Assembly (NCBI RefSeq): GCF_963678975.1
Contig: NC_089275.1
Location: 20,108,467 to 20,172,466, forward strand
Source of the DNA: Dysidea avara
Taxonomy: Eukaryota; Porifera; Demospongiae; Dictyoceratida; Dysideidae
Reading direction: 5' to 3'
Length of the DNA stretch: 64,000 nt
Below are positions 23,787-38,700 of this stretch, piece after piece. The translations under genes were made by a program, and so were the position numbers. Position 1 is the first letter of the stretch. Each line of letters begins with the position of its first letter. A model generated the notes under the pieces. It had not been told where the DNA came from. It saw only the letters and a program-made list of their open reading frames with translations, and searched no databases.

Positions 23787-26700
23787 ATGACAACTCTGCC
23801 ACTAGACACAGCACTTCTCTACCGTTCCATTCCAAAGGTATGCGTAAAATAATTATTAACACACCCAAGTGAATCTCAGCTCAGTGCTGCCTGACCCCTT
23901 CCCTGCCGGCGACGTTTTATACCTCATAGAGTAGCTAGCTATTGACCTAGCTGTGGATTATAACTCTATGTGCGTCACCACTTGTGTGGTAGCTACTTGT
24001 AAAATGTCAGTGTAACTGAACTGCAAGCTGATTGTAAACTGAGTGTCGCACATGCAGGCTACTGGTTGAAATGAAAATTGGGCACAGCATACTATCTGAA
24101 CAAATTGACACAGATAGAGTGAAAATTGCTTGTTCATAGGTGAACATGAAGTATGGCTTCAAGATCATAAGCCTGTTACTGGGTCAACAGAACCTATAAT
24201 AGTATATTAGTATCCAGTCCTAGCTACAAGGTGAATTGACCACAGTGTATAAAAATGCTGGGGTTAGCTACAGTCGACTTTGGTTTGAACTGCTATCCTG
24301 TTTGGTCTGGTGCTAATCATGCGCTGTAAAATGTAGTGAATTTCACTACTACTTTCTGCCATGAACCCACAATACTCACTATTTTTGTGTAGTGACATTC
24401 ACTATTTTTTTAGTGACTTTCAATACTCTTTTGTAGTGACCCTGACTACATAGTAGTGAACATCACTACACAAAAATAGTATTGTGGCAGACATTAATAG
24501 TGACCTTCACTACATTTAGTAGTGACCTTCACTAGTTCATTTTTTACTGTAATAGCTATGTAGCATAGGGCCGTAAGTCATGCACCAGTGTATAAAAATG
24601 CTGGGGTTAGCTACAGTCGACTTTGGTTTGAACTGCTATCCTGTTTGGTCTGGTGCTAATCATGCGCTGTAAAATGTAGTGAATTTCACTACTACTTTCT
24701 GCCATGAACCCACAATACTCACTATTTTTGTGTAGTGACGTTCACTATTTTTTTAGTGACTTTCAATACTCTTTTGTAGTGACCCTGACTACATAGTAGT
24801 GAACATCACTACACAAAAATAGTATTGTGGCAGACATCAATAGTGACCTTCACTACATTTAGTAGTGACCTTCACTAGTTCATTTTTTACTGTAATAGCT
24901 AATGTAGCATAGGGCCGTAAGTCATGCACCACTGTAAGTCGCACAGTTCCCACTTCAGTATGTTACACACCATCAATATACAGCTATTGGTTACTATCTT
25001 CTGACCCTGTTCGATGGGTGGCAAGTTGTGCGAAACGTGCAATCTTGTATTGAAAAAATGGCACAGAAAATATAGGACTTACACTAGGCAAGGAAAACTG
25101 CCAAATAAGGTGTTCTACTATGTCTTAAAGAAATTGCCATTATCGAGCACTAGAAATTATGAATTATCGTTATAATCAGTATCTGCCATGGCCGATCACT
25201 GAGTACTTAGCTGAGCAACACTACTTTCTAAGCACTGGAAATTGTTCCATATTTTAGATGCACAACTTGTGCCACTACATGACTTTCAGTAACTGCTGAC
25301 ATTTTTAAAAATCTTTATAACATGCAGAACAGTTATCCTTACCCTTGGACAGTAGTACCACTGGTAGCCCTCAAGGCACTAGTCACTTGTACAAAGTGTG
25401 GATAATGTCACCAGTCGTACAGTGACATTATGAGTGGCGATGCAAAAGGTGTGGAACTTATTGTCTAGAGTGAAGTTTATCAAAAGTCATTGTGTAAGAT
25501 AAACTACAGGTCAGTTTTCAGGTCAGAATGATCAAGCAAACAGGTTTCAGTTGTTGTTATGAATGTATTAACCTCATAAAATATCATTAGTGTGTTCAAC
25601 TCTAAAAAAGCAGTAGGGTTAAACCCTGAACTTGGGTCTGCAAAAGTGAAAGCAAGTTGTGTTTTTTGGTGAATACATAAAGTGCTTAGAAGACAATTAT
25701 CACTCAATGAATACCATCATCTGATGATTGGTTGTGAACAGAAACTGCATGGGTTGGGTTGAAAGTGGGTTATTCAACTTGGATTGAATTCTTTTTTTTG
25801 AATGTACATGTGAAAACAGTGTTAGACTTTGCAAATGTTGTGACTTTGTATTACCGTATCTAGGACTCTAAATCCTAAAATAACAAGTGGTAACAATTAA
25901 GCAGTACATTGGAGCACCCAAACCTATTGATGTGAAACAGATGACTGGATTTTATATTGCTAAAAACGTCTCTATTGGCAAATGGTATCAAGGACAATGA
26001 TCCAAGGAAACATTTGATTTTAACCATGATGGGTAGAGCAACATTTAAACTGTTAGCAAACCTTGCAGCTCCTGGTGAAGTAACATATGAAGAAATTTAC
26101 AAAGTGTTGAAGGAGCACTACAAGCCCAAACCTATAAAAAATGCAGAGCAATTCCATTTCTGTGAGCATAACTCAACTTTCCACAGAATCAGTATTTGGC
26201 AGACTAATTTGAAATTGGTGCCTTTCTCAATGATGCTTTGTGTAACTGATTTGTCTGTGGAGTCAGTTAGTCACCTCTGATGCAATGAAGGCTACTCTCA
26301 ATACCAAACCTAAGGCTAGCTCAGGGGATGGAAGTCACCCAGAAAGATGCTAAAGAGATGCAAACACACCCATCTGGAGTGAGCAACGAGAGCTTAACAA
26401 ACTGAATAGGAACCGGAAGCTCAAAACCCTGTAGTACAGTTAGTGCCTATAGGAACTGCAAAATGCAACAAGTACTTTTGTACTGGTCATATCGCCAAAG
26501 GTTGCAGAAGCAAAGCTCCCACCACAATGAGAACACAACAGAGCCAATAATAGAAAAGATGCCAAAGAACTGGAAAACGCTAACATGTTGATTGCATTGA
26601 CAATGACTCCCTACAGCAGGATGTCGAGACATATAAATCTGATAAAGTTGCCCCCTCTGATTTACTTCATGTGTCATGAACTGTTCCTGAAAAAATTATG

Positions 26701-29700
26701 AAGTGCCAGTTGAACTAAATGGCAAACCCCTGGTGACATGGAACTCGATGCAGGAGCAGCAGCATCTTTTGTTAGTGAGAAGATGTGGTCCACACAACTG
26801 AACAGCCTAGCACTTGTGGTAATTTGCGGTAATGTGTGATGGCTTCAGTGCAACTGGCTGTCATGAGAATCATCCATAGTTTGCTGGGGTCTGTAGCTTA
26901 CTGTTGCATTGACTTCAGTTTGAACTCCTATCCTATCTGGTCTGTAGCATTGCTTATGTGATTTTCAATAGCCATACATTAAATTTTATTAGTTTAAGAC
27001 GAATTATGATATTTGATGGCTAATTTTCAGATCAAAATGATCACAGCACTGTGAGCATTACAAGTAACGTCAAACAGCCCCAGAATGCTGTAAAAGTATA
27101 ACCAGGAGCTCATAAGCACCACAAAGCACAAATATGTGTTTATTACATGATCACTATGTGTGCACCCATACAAGTTATCTGACTGACCTTGTCAGTTATC
27201 CATAGACCATTACTGTCATATATAGACTTGTGGTAAGTGTAGCATTTTTCAAGAAGACCATACTTGGCTTCTGGTAAAGTTGCCCTATAAGTGGTGATTA
27301 GCAACCCATAGATATGTAATACCAATATCCTACCTCATGTTTCTTTGAATGGTGGGCAAAAGTTCACAAGTTTGAATTGATCAGAAGGCTACATGCAAAA
27401 TGAGGAAGCAAATAGCTGGTCACCTGCAAAGAGTTTAATGTTTTTATCACCAGTTGTATTTAGGATTATACATTGTCTTGTACCCCAGATCCTATTTTCT
27501 CGAGAGTGGCACTTATGGATTAGAAATTATAAGCTTCCGGGAGTCTGGTTGTCTTCCCATAAGATTTTTGTTGTGTAAAATCGTCAACTTTTGTCGCGTG
27601 TTTGTTGTTAACTGACTTCTAAGGAGTACAAAGAAACCCTTTGTGGCATGAGGTACTGAACTAATGCACTTTTTGACTTTGTAGTATCAACAGCTTCTCG
27701 GACTGCTTAAAAGTCAGTTAGCACATGACAAAGCAAAAATCCAGAACAAAAATGGTATGGGCAGGCAACCAGACCCTTTCTGAAGGGAATGCTTTTGATA
27801 AGTGTCACCCCTGAGGAAATAGGGTCTGACTAATTATAGGCCTCATCACCAGCTATTTTCATTGCGTGATTATATAAAGAGCCTGTTATATTGATGATGT
27901 TCTTGTTACAGAAAGGATGACTAGAGTAAGTTGTGAAAAACATCAAGGAAAATGGTTGAGATGAGCAAATACCATTTGAGGTCATTTCCTACGAAATTGG
28001 TAGTGGACTGAAAATCTGAAACCGTTTTGACAAATGAAAGTAGCCCTTACAACCACAAATGTTCTGGCAAATTAAGCGTGCCAATTGGGATACCAGTGCA
28101 ATGAACAGTTACCATATTTACTTCACCTTCAATAGTAGCTGCACTTGAGTGGTGTCATATTTGTTTTTAAAATTAAGGGCTTAGCATCATTTTCAAACAT
28201 TGAGCGTAAATAGTCACTGCATTGATTTTATCAAACGCTGCAACATGTAACCAAGTTAATACAGTATCTACCGCAAATACCCAGATGGTGACTGCATCTG
28301 CCTTCAAGACATTTACAGTGAAAGAAATTATTCACACAAACATCATACTAAGTATTCCCAATGGCGGATCTAGAAATTTTCAGAGGGGGTTTCAAATTCC
28401 ACTCAAGTTCAGCCTAGCTGTAAGTCAAAGACCAAAAAAAAAGTCACAACCTGCTGTTGGATGCCGTAATTGTGATTTCAAAGGCAAAAGTATGAAATTA
28501 CACCAGTAGATAGTCCTACTATAACACACTATGTATAACCCGTGGTGATTTTATCACCCACGCAACGGGTCGTCAATAAATTTGGGGTGCGCGCTATTTT
28601 TAGAGGGGGTTTCAGCTGAAACCATTGCAATCCCCCTGTATCCGCCACTGATTTCACAATAAGAATGCATATCATTTCGCTCCACATCAAGTTCCTTTTT
28701 AACACAATTATCCGGGGTTCATGTGTCTATTACTGCAGAGAGGATACATCTTAGTAGGTGGACCAATAAACTCTTTTTACAGAAACATTATGTGGTGTTT
28801 GAATTTGTTCACTAATGCTATTGCTTGAAAAGTCAACAAAACTGTCAATGTTCTCAGTCAGTGAAAACTTTATGTGGCGTAGCTGTGACTTGTCAACATA
28901 TCTCTTCCACTTCTGTCCTGACTTTCACAAGATACAGTAATTACATGTTCCAGCGTTTTGTGTGGGAGCCAGTGTGGTATGCATGATAACTCCGAACCCA
29001 CACCTTGTCATCTATCTGAAAATTCTTTGGAGTAGTCTTGGTTAATTGTGAATGTTTGATCTCCTCTGGATGTACATAGCAAGTCAAGCTTTGTCTTTAT
29101 TTGTGTGTGCCAAAGATCAGTTCCACATTTAGTTTATGGCTATGAGAGGAGTTCAATCTGGATCATCCTTTGTTGCCTTCTGAACTTTGGTGGCTGAAAT
29201 GGACGCACTTGACTGTCCTTTACAACTACATTCAAGCTCTGTTTGCTATCAAAGAAGTGATCAGGTCCAGTTGGGAGTCCTGACAGCATTTCCACGTTAC
29301 CCTGTACTTTGGATTGTTTGTACTTGATGTCATAAATATGCAGACAGAAGTATGGCCCATCTTTGGAGTCTGCTTGCTGCCATTGGTGGAATACCTTTCT
29401 GTGGTCTAACAGTGTTTTTTGTTGTTGTTTGTACAGTTACGAAGAGGAAATTAAATTTAAGCCCAAGTGGCAGTATACACATTATCATTGCATTGGCTGC
29501 CACCTTTGATATGTCTTTTCATACTAGCATATTTATGGAAGGCTGCACCCTTTTTTACAGCTGGGCTGAAGCTATTTTGGATTGCGTACTTCTTTTTGTA
29601 TTTGTGTAGTTATGATGGATTTTGTCTATCTTTTTTTTCTCTACAACTAGTTTGCATAAGTAGTTTAACTGGTAGACGTGACAACAAACCACAGCGAAAC

Positions 29701-32700
29701 TGACTGCTCTATTAGAGTATCTTAATCATGTGACATGTGCATTATGTTTGGTATATAACTGGCTTTTTTTTCAAAAGTGTAGAGCTCACATTTTTCTGTG
29801 CACTTCTCTAATAGAGCACATATTTTAATCATAATCATGATGGTTTTCTCTCTTGCTTTTACAATTTTGGAAATCGCTAGCAACTTTTCACCACTTCTAC
29901 CAATCTATGCACAAATTGGAATATACATTTGCTATAATAATAATTATGCTCTTTACACCCTCCAAATTTTAAAAGAATTCAATAAGACTTGCATGAGTTA
30001 GGCAATTTTTGTAAGTGTTGAGAAAAGAAAATTAATAGCAAAAGAAGAATAAGAGAAAATAAGATGAACTTTGAAGGTGTGTATCTCAACAACCACAGGA
30101 CCAATTTAGCTTAACTTTGGAATGGAAGATGTTCCACCCCAAGGGATTTTTGCAGAAAAATAGGCTATTTCTGTGTAGCCGTTACTGAGGTATGAAGGCG
30201 CGAAAATATCATTTTCTTGGTTCCTGTGAAGTATACATTTGTCTGTCACACGCCCAATTGCCTTAGCCACATGACACATTATCATGTATCCTGATATTTA
30301 TGATCATACAAGTGCTGGTAAAATATTTTATTCATAAGGCAGTACTCACAGCTGTGTCAAAGTTGGGTAGGTGAGAGTTGGAGAGCATGACCCTCCATAG
30401 GCAGGCCAGTCCTACCTAGCCTTTAACAACTCTCTTCTATACAGCAAATGCTGTCATTATGCTTAATGCTTAGTTGGGTTATGGTCATGATTAGACCATA
30501 ATTAGTGCTTGTTTCCCATTTCACCACCCACACAAATGTCAAGGTAGCTACATCGAATTTTAATAGTCACGTTTTCATCACTATTTGTGACTAGTTTTGC
30601 AAAAAGATAGTTTTCACTTACAAAAAATTTTTAAAACTTTGTAAGTTTTTATCATATAACTGTCTGAAACTTTCAAAGAGTGAAGCTACAGTATCTGACA
30701 AAAAATATTTTGATACAAAAAGCAGCTTAATCAGTGTAAAAAGTCAACTGGTACAATATTTTGTTTGCTGACATGTAAAATGTGTGGAAATGTAAATCCG
30801 ATCTCATTTTATGATAGAGGGAGGCATTGAATGACTGAATGTTAATTAGTTGTGCACATAGCAAAAGGGGAACTAGATCGATATGCTTTAATAGAGCAGT
30901 CATATGCTCTAATAGAGCAGTCAAGTAGTACTGAGAGTATATAATATTCAATAATCATCTGCATGGCAAATTACTATGATAAGCAATTTAATAATTGAAA
31001 AGGCCAATATTGAATAGGGCTGAGCGATAGTGAAATTTTCACTGTCCGAACGATATCAAGACACTGTTCACGATAGACGATAGTAAAACGATAGTGATAA
31101 TTCACCTATTTCCTATTAGTTGCCTTCAAAGAGAGTTGTAAGGAGGGATGTACCCATGCATGTATTTTGCATAAGATATTAAACAGCCTTTTAGACTGGT
31201 TCTTGTTCCAAAAAGTTATTATTTTAAAGTATTTTGCAGATATTTCTCCGTATTCTACTTGTTAATTACTGTCCGATAGTAAATTTTCAAGCGATACAGG
31301 CGATACCGATAGTGATACTATCCCGATATTCCGATATGCACATACTATCCCCCAGCCCTAATATTGAATGATGTGCACTGTAATTGGCAGTTAAGGTTAG
31401 ATCAAACTCCTCAAATTTGATGTGTTTCATTGTAATATAATTATTATTAATGTTCTTATTTTGTTTGATGAGTCATGATGCTTGATATGCATTTCAAGTT
31501 CGCATTTTGGTGTGATCACATGTGTAGGTGGAGCTACATGTTCATTTAGAAGGTGCTTGTGAACTACAGACGGTGATGGCTACAGCAAAGTAATGCAGTC
31601 TCTGTTTGTATGTGCGTACATGTATAATATATTCTAGGGAGCGTCAAATACCTTTACCTTTTGATGACACAGAGAAATTTCAGAACCTTGTGTCCTTGAG
31701 TGGACCCCAGTCATCTTTGGAAAACTACTTAAAGCCTTTAATTACGACTGTGGATATAGTTGGGTATGTTATACTGTAGTACGTTATACTGCTTAGTTAT
31801 GTTTTGTTATTGTCAGTGGTTCAAGCAAGGCAATAGAAATGCTAGCATATAACTTTTTGAAGACTAGTCATGAGGCAGGAGTAATGTATTCAGAGTTGAG
31901 GTTTTCTCCTATATGGCTTTCCTATTCACAATTTGCACAAATTACTTATGATGAAGTTGTTGATGCAGTGGCGAGTGGACTAGACAGGGGGAAAAAAGAT
32001 TTTGGAGTGGAATATAACATGATTATCTGTTTACTGTACACAAAACCTGGTCAGTGAAATGATAGTTATATGTGTCTATAGTAATAGAAATATAACAAGC
32101 CTATTCTATTGTCAAGACTTGTGGCAGTAGTCCTTATAGCTATTGAAAAGTTTCTGGCTGAGGTATGTGAACAAGAGATGATATTTTGTCACGCAGCTGC
32201 TAATAGAATATCAGTCTGCAAATAGTCTACTCATTATAGCTTAGTGGTTGGCTGGTTGCAAACAAGTCTCAGTAATAGTTACTATATCATAAAATCATAA
32301 AAGTGTTCTACTACAAAAGCCAAAAAATATTAATGTGTTTAAATAGTATGATTGAGATACATGCTTGCATCAGTTCAAATGTTCAGTAAATGAGCTGGCG
32401 ATTGGTATACAGACACAAACACAATTAAGCTACACAGTTAAGCTGTTCACAGTATACGTGAACACATTGTTTCTTGAATTGTGATTACTTTGCTATACAT
32501 GCCCGTGTATGAAAGAACGGACAAATCCTATGTCTGATTTTTGGGGATTGCAAGAAGTACTAATCAACCAAGGTGCAGCCTTAAAAAAGGCAAGTATGCA
32601 TGAGAAAGGTGGCCACTATATAGTAAAAGCAAGTTGATGTTGTGCTAGTTCTAAAAACCAGGTACGTACCATCAGCTAACTAAGTCATTCTAATAGAACA

Positions 32701-35700
32701 CTCACACATTTATATCATATGTATGCTGTAACAAAAAAGCTAAACAAACTAGTGTATCAAGTTAAAAATGAAGTAGGATCCAAGCAATAAAAGATATTGT
32801 AACTGGATATATGAGTGATGGTGTTACAACATAGCCCTGGCCTATATATACTTTGGCATTGAACAAAATTCTCACAGGCTATGTTGCAATAGCGCCATTC
32901 ATATATCTTGTTAGAGATGCATTTTTGAAGAACATGAGAAGAATACCTTGGTATCACTAAATTCACAAAAAGACCAGTATGTCAACTTGCACCCACACCT
33001 GTGTTATTAGTAAGAGAAAATGAGAAATGTACACAAAATAAGGCTGAAAGTACCTCAATAGTAACCAAAGCATGTGTCTATACTTCTACACACATAAGTG
33101 CTTGTCTACAGTGCAAAAGTGTTGGTATGGGGTTTGGCTTCATGAATGTGGCTATCACAAAACCACAAGAAAAATGTAATTGCTAAATTAAAATTGGTAT
33201 TTAGTGAACCACTTTGGTATCTGAAATATGTGAAAATGACCATGCTGTTTTAAATCACACATACTCATTTAAATACAGAGGCGGCTCCTGATGTTTCCAG
33301 AAACCGGTCAAGTATATTTAAATATATTTTACATGGATTTGTAAGGGTACAAGATGTAGAGCAGTCAATCACTCTAACAAAGTAGTCGCAGTATATTCAG
33401 AGAAACAGTTTAGCAAGCTATGTAGCTATAGATAAGGAGTTTATGTACTTTATCAGTGATACTATTAGTGAAGGGCAGTTATTCTCAGCAGGCATTTACC
33501 TTTTTTTTGGGTCTTCACCAAAAGTCTAGCTATGCTCCTGATCAGAAACCAGCCACCAAAAATCCTGGAGCCGCCTATGGAATATATCTCCTAAACTGTC
33601 AGAGCTATACAGATATTTTTAAGGTACTTAAAACATTCGGTTCTTTGGTAGTGAACATGAGAAAAGGCCTTCCACTTTCTTGGATATTGCTTGTAAAAAA
33701 CTTTAATAGGGCAGTATGTCTACCACTTTTGCTGCTTAATTTACACAGTGAAATAGTAACTATGTATTAAGCATGTTTTAAATATCAAGTACAAGGAAGT
33801 TTAAATTTAATAGGAAGTAGTGAACTAGGGAGGTCACCTGCAGATATACTAGTGGACATTTAATTCCTATACCCATGCCTAAATTAGGGATTAAATTTCC
33901 ACTAGTATATCTGCAGATGTAGGAGTTCTTACTGTTTTACGGTGATTTAATATCATGGACTACTCCAGCTTGTTTCAGTACTTTTTATTGATGTGCTATG
34001 GTCCCTACTCTAGTTGAATGTTCAAATTGTTGGGGGCATGCATTTAGACAAAATCATTTTAAGTCTGGTGCCATTCTTTCTTTGATGCAGTATGCACGGG
34101 TTCACCAGTCATAATTATATTACAAAACATGTAAACAAAACAGTACAAGGAGAAATTAGGAAATTTTAGTTTGACTAGGGATCATATAGCTATAGTCATA
34201 AAAACTAGTGAAAAAAACAAGGAAGATGTGTTATATTCCTACTGTACATTTCCATACACATCCCATCTACCAATTATTGTTTGAAAAGTGAAGAATGAAG
34301 TATCCATTATGCTTCATTGTCACCTATGTTCAACCCGTTACACAGCATTACAAATCAAGAACTGCTTGAAAAGCACCTCTGCAATCAAAGTAGCCACTGT
34401 GGACAATTTCTGTTATGAAGGGAAGCCATCATGCGCTACTACCAAATCGACACCTTTTGCTGTCAGCAGACACAAAGGAAGACACTGGTAAGTCCATGAA
34501 GAATGCATTGTACGTACTGCGATATGCCAAATGGCATGTGTCTGGATGAAGCGACGTAGAATAGTGAAAAAATAAGCCTGTATCCTTAGCCGTTATCGAG
34601 TTACACTTGTCTGAAGGCATCAGTCAGTCACCAGAAAATTCCATTTAATCATTTTTTCAAAAATATAATTCATAGCAACTTGTTGAAAGCATTTTGGGTT
34701 GATCTGAAGGCTTGTTTGGGCTTAGTTTTACCTAACCAATACTGCTTCATCATCGTCAGGGAAAGTGAGGCTGGTTTTTTGGGTGATATTTTCATGGGCC
34801 ACACCCAAACCTTTGTAGTCCCCACTATACAGTACTATCGTACTGTATGATTATGTGAAGTGGCATTACTTGTTGTTTTCGGCTATGTTCAGCCCGTTAC
34901 ACAGCATTATACAAATGAAGAGCAGTACAAGAAGTGTCTCTGCAGTCAATCCTGTTACAAATATAGGGAAACCATCATGTGCTACCATGAATTGACACCT
35001 TGGGGCTGTCAGCAAAGATAGATGGGACACAAAGTAGGACAATGGTAGGTCCATGATGCATGTATTGTACGTACATACTTCAGTATGCCAAATGGCACCT
35101 TTTAGGATGAAGCAACGTCTAACAGGGAAATATCAAGCCTGTAGCCTTAGCCATAATCGAGTAGCTGAAAATGATAGCTAGTTTGTCTAAACATCGAAAT
35201 TCTAGCACATGTGATCTATTATAGCAGTAATGAATTTAGAGGCAGCAGGGTAGAAGGTGATGCAGGCAGGTAATGAGAAACTATGAATCAGCTTTGCCTG
35301 GCCTTGCAACAATGCAAACTGCAATCACGTGTACAGAGAATTTAAAGTCAATAAATATTCATGTATTTTTCTATCATTTTCAAATTACAATTTAAATACT
35401 TTTCTAGTTATGTTTTTTGCAAAAACATTAATGATGTTGCACACACTAAATGTGCAGAGTAGCAGGGAACTACATAGGTATATTTTTTAACCAGGTGCAC
35501 GCACACAGCTGGCCGAAAGTCGGCTGTGAAGGCATCAGTCAGTTAGTCAGTCAGTAGAAAGTCTACTGAATAAAATATTGTAGCAACTTATTGGTAGCAT
35601 TTAGGAGACACTTTTGGGCTTGGTTATACCAAGGTGTCATAAAGGTGAGGTTGGTTTCTGGTCAATATTTTTGTGAGATAGTGCCAACCTCCATGATCCC

Positions 35701-38700
35701 TAATACTGTATGACTATTGTAAAAGACTAAAACAGCTTGTATGCCAAATCATTATATTACATTTTGTCAGTCCAGTACACATCCATCTTTGCCTTAAGTT
35801 GTTTATAGAGCTTGTTTCAATAAGATGTTGTGGTAGATTGTTTCATGTATTTGAGAGAAAAATAAACTTCTCAAAAAATACGAGGAATGGTACTTGTATA
35901 GTTTTAATTACTAAAGACCTTGTAAAAAAAAAACATAAATTGAGCTGAACCCTCAAAAACATTAAAAAAAAACAACATAAAACAGTGCGAGGTAGTATCA
36001 TTGAGTTACAATTGTTTATAAATCAAGCATGGAAATGGCGATATAACACAAAGGAGGAAAGGTTCTGGATGCTATGGAGTGTTCTAGTCGACTTTTGGTG
36101 TCATCACTGTTGTCATCGCCATTGTATAGAACTGTCAGTGTGCGTTCCATGTAGAATAAGGTCCTTGTAGCACTAGGAGATGGGGGATACCGGGTAGAAG
36201 TGTTATTTATCACATATTTCAGATTAGGTTAACCCCAAAATTCGGCTGTGAAAGGGTTTGTAAAAACAGAATTATACAAACAAGTTGCTCATCAGGATAC
36301 ATAAAACATAAATACAGACACTCTAATGCCATAAAAAAACAACATAAAACATAAATACAGACACTCTAATGCCAGCCATAAACAAGCAAGCACAAAATTA
36401 AAGAGCAATAATCAGTATTAGATAAGTGGCTGGTTATTGCATAGCTAGCTAGATCCTTTGGCTTTGGTATCGGATTGATAGGGATATTCTGTATTACTAT
36501 CATCATTGCATCTGTAGATAAGAAGAGCAATGATCTGTGTAAAAACATTCCTCAAAGCCTATTCTATGGTTGGCTTTGGAGTATGTACAATACAAAAAGA
36601 AGTAAAATCCATGTAAAAGGGTGCAGCCTTCAAAAGCCTGCATGGGTAAAAAATTGTGAAATCAAAGGTGGAGGCCATGGAATGGCTGCATTGATGTTAA
36701 TGATTTTTAATAATAAGCAAAACCATTATTAAAATATATTGTCATTAGCATAATTGCATCCATTCCATGACCGCCACCTTTGATTTTTTCACCCAGGCTT
36801 TTGAAGGCCGCACCTTTTATACAACTTGGCTGTTTTTACATGGATTGTATGATACAGTATATACAGGTTGTATCTGCTTAAGGTCTTCTATATAAAAATT
36901 ATGCATAAAATTACTACAGAACATTCAGCTGAAATGGTTGATCTAGCATTACGTTACCGTAATAAGGGTGTGGCAGGTATAGACATTTGTGGTGGTGAGT
37001 GGCTACCTTTGCATCAATTACACATTGATGCTTTTAAGGTAAGAATACATTATGTTGTTGGCTCTAATCATGTAAAGCATTGTTATAGAAAGCTAAGGAG
37101 TTGGGACTAAATATCACTGTTCATGCTGGGGAAGCTGGACCTGCAGCTAATATCAAAAGAGTAAGCAAGTTAATATTGAAATAAATGTAGTGTATATACA
37201 CATTTAGGCCATTGAAGTACTTGGTGCTGACAGGATAGGTCATGGCTACACGATGGTAAAGGATGAGGAAGTTTTAGCTATGGCTAAGAAATTAAATGTT
37301 CACTTCGAGGTAAGACTAAAAACGTGCTATTGCAAGTACATTTATATGCAAGTGTTATGTAAGTGTCATGTGGACTTACTGAATGTAAGCAAAGAAATCC
37401 TAAACTTAGACATGGAGTAAAGCACCATTCACAACTTAAAGCACTCCCCAAAAATATGTATGTATTACAAGTAGTTAAATAAACATGCACTTGCAGTCGA
37501 CAGTCAGTGTTGGGCACTGCGTAGTGCACTACTTTACGTAATATTACTACTTGATGCAGTAACAAAGAATGTTGCTGTAACAATATTATGTAACATGTAC
37601 TGATGCACCAACACATTACTTCACTGACACATTATTGAGATAATTACATACATAAGAAGTACCTTATACGTTGTGTAATGTGTAATGTAACATACATATT
37701 ACTAGTTACTTATAAACTGAAGTAATGTGACTGTAATGCATTTCATCGCAGTGGCAGTAATAAGTAATAAGTAATATGTTACTTTTTAACAGCAACGGCC
37801 CAATTAACACTGACCACAGTTTTGCATTATTTGGAGGCTTTTGCCTTTAATATGTGGTAATGATTGAGGTAATTAATTGGCAGATCCACACTGGTGATTA
37901 CAGATAGGTAATGACGAGTGCTTTAGCCACCAACACTTATACACTGTTTAGTGATGCATTAATTGTGGTTGCACCAAATTGTTAATGCAATAAAAAGTGG
38001 TAACTTCAAGGCTCATCCAAAGAGAGAGAGGAGGGGGTTCTATGAAACCCTCATTGCAGTAATTGTATTAATTTATTATCTGTAAAAAGAAATTTATTCA
38101 TTTCTGTACCTTTGCAGACATCTCCTATATCCAGCATTTACACTGGTTGTGAGAAAATGGGTGAACCTCACGCAATACAAAAGTTACGATATATTATTTT
38201 GAGTGTTCTTGCTACATCTAATAATTTGCAGGTACAGTGACAATGGTGTGAATTTTTCCATCAACTCTGATGATCCTTGTGTCATGAGGAAGACCCTCAC
38301 TGATAATTATGTCATGGCTAGTGATGTGTTAGGACTAGACTACAAACAGATAAAACAATGTGTAAGTTGGTGTACTGTATTGTTAACTCTTTATTCCTAA
38401 TACTTCTAAAACTAGTAAAGTAGCGAAGCATGCCACATCTTTGGTAATGAATGTTACGCAGTTGTATACAATTAAAAATATAGTGACATTCTGGAGGTCT
38501 AGGGGCTTGTATGCAGCTATATTTTTTATTTATATATTTCGGTATTTTAGACGATACAGAGTTTTTACTAATACAATCTAACAATGCAACATGTAGAATC
38601 TCAGTAGCATGGCCCACTGTTAGCTAAATGTTTATTAATGCAACGGTGAACACCTGTTTAGTAGTGCTTAGTAAACATTTTGTTGATAGTGTTTACTTCA

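Larger units (their letters stand above)
32050..36919. other. ADA intron 4, repeat-filled
   Basis: 4.87 kb between exons 31817-32049 and 36920-37038. It contains a GGCGGCTCC-ended element, a perfect hairpin, family A copies and an inverted-repeat element, listed separately. Open frames here (for example 33456-33770) have no recognisable domains. Confidence 0.85.

Noticed and set aside
24245-24930. Direct repeats considered as a CRISPR-like array
   Set aside because: Two long tandem copies with no short regular repeat-spacer pattern, and the host is eukaryotic.
28700-29340. Possible minus-strand gypsy pol remnant in ADA intron 1
   Set aside because: A few suggestive stretches in frame, but no catalytic motif I could name; not enough to call.
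29352-29703. Hydrophobic frames that look like membrane segments (possible receptor)
   Set aside because: AT-rich sequence in ADA intron 1 gives Phe/Leu/Ile runs by chance; no family motif, and a MITE-like gctgcacccttttttacagc lies in the middle.
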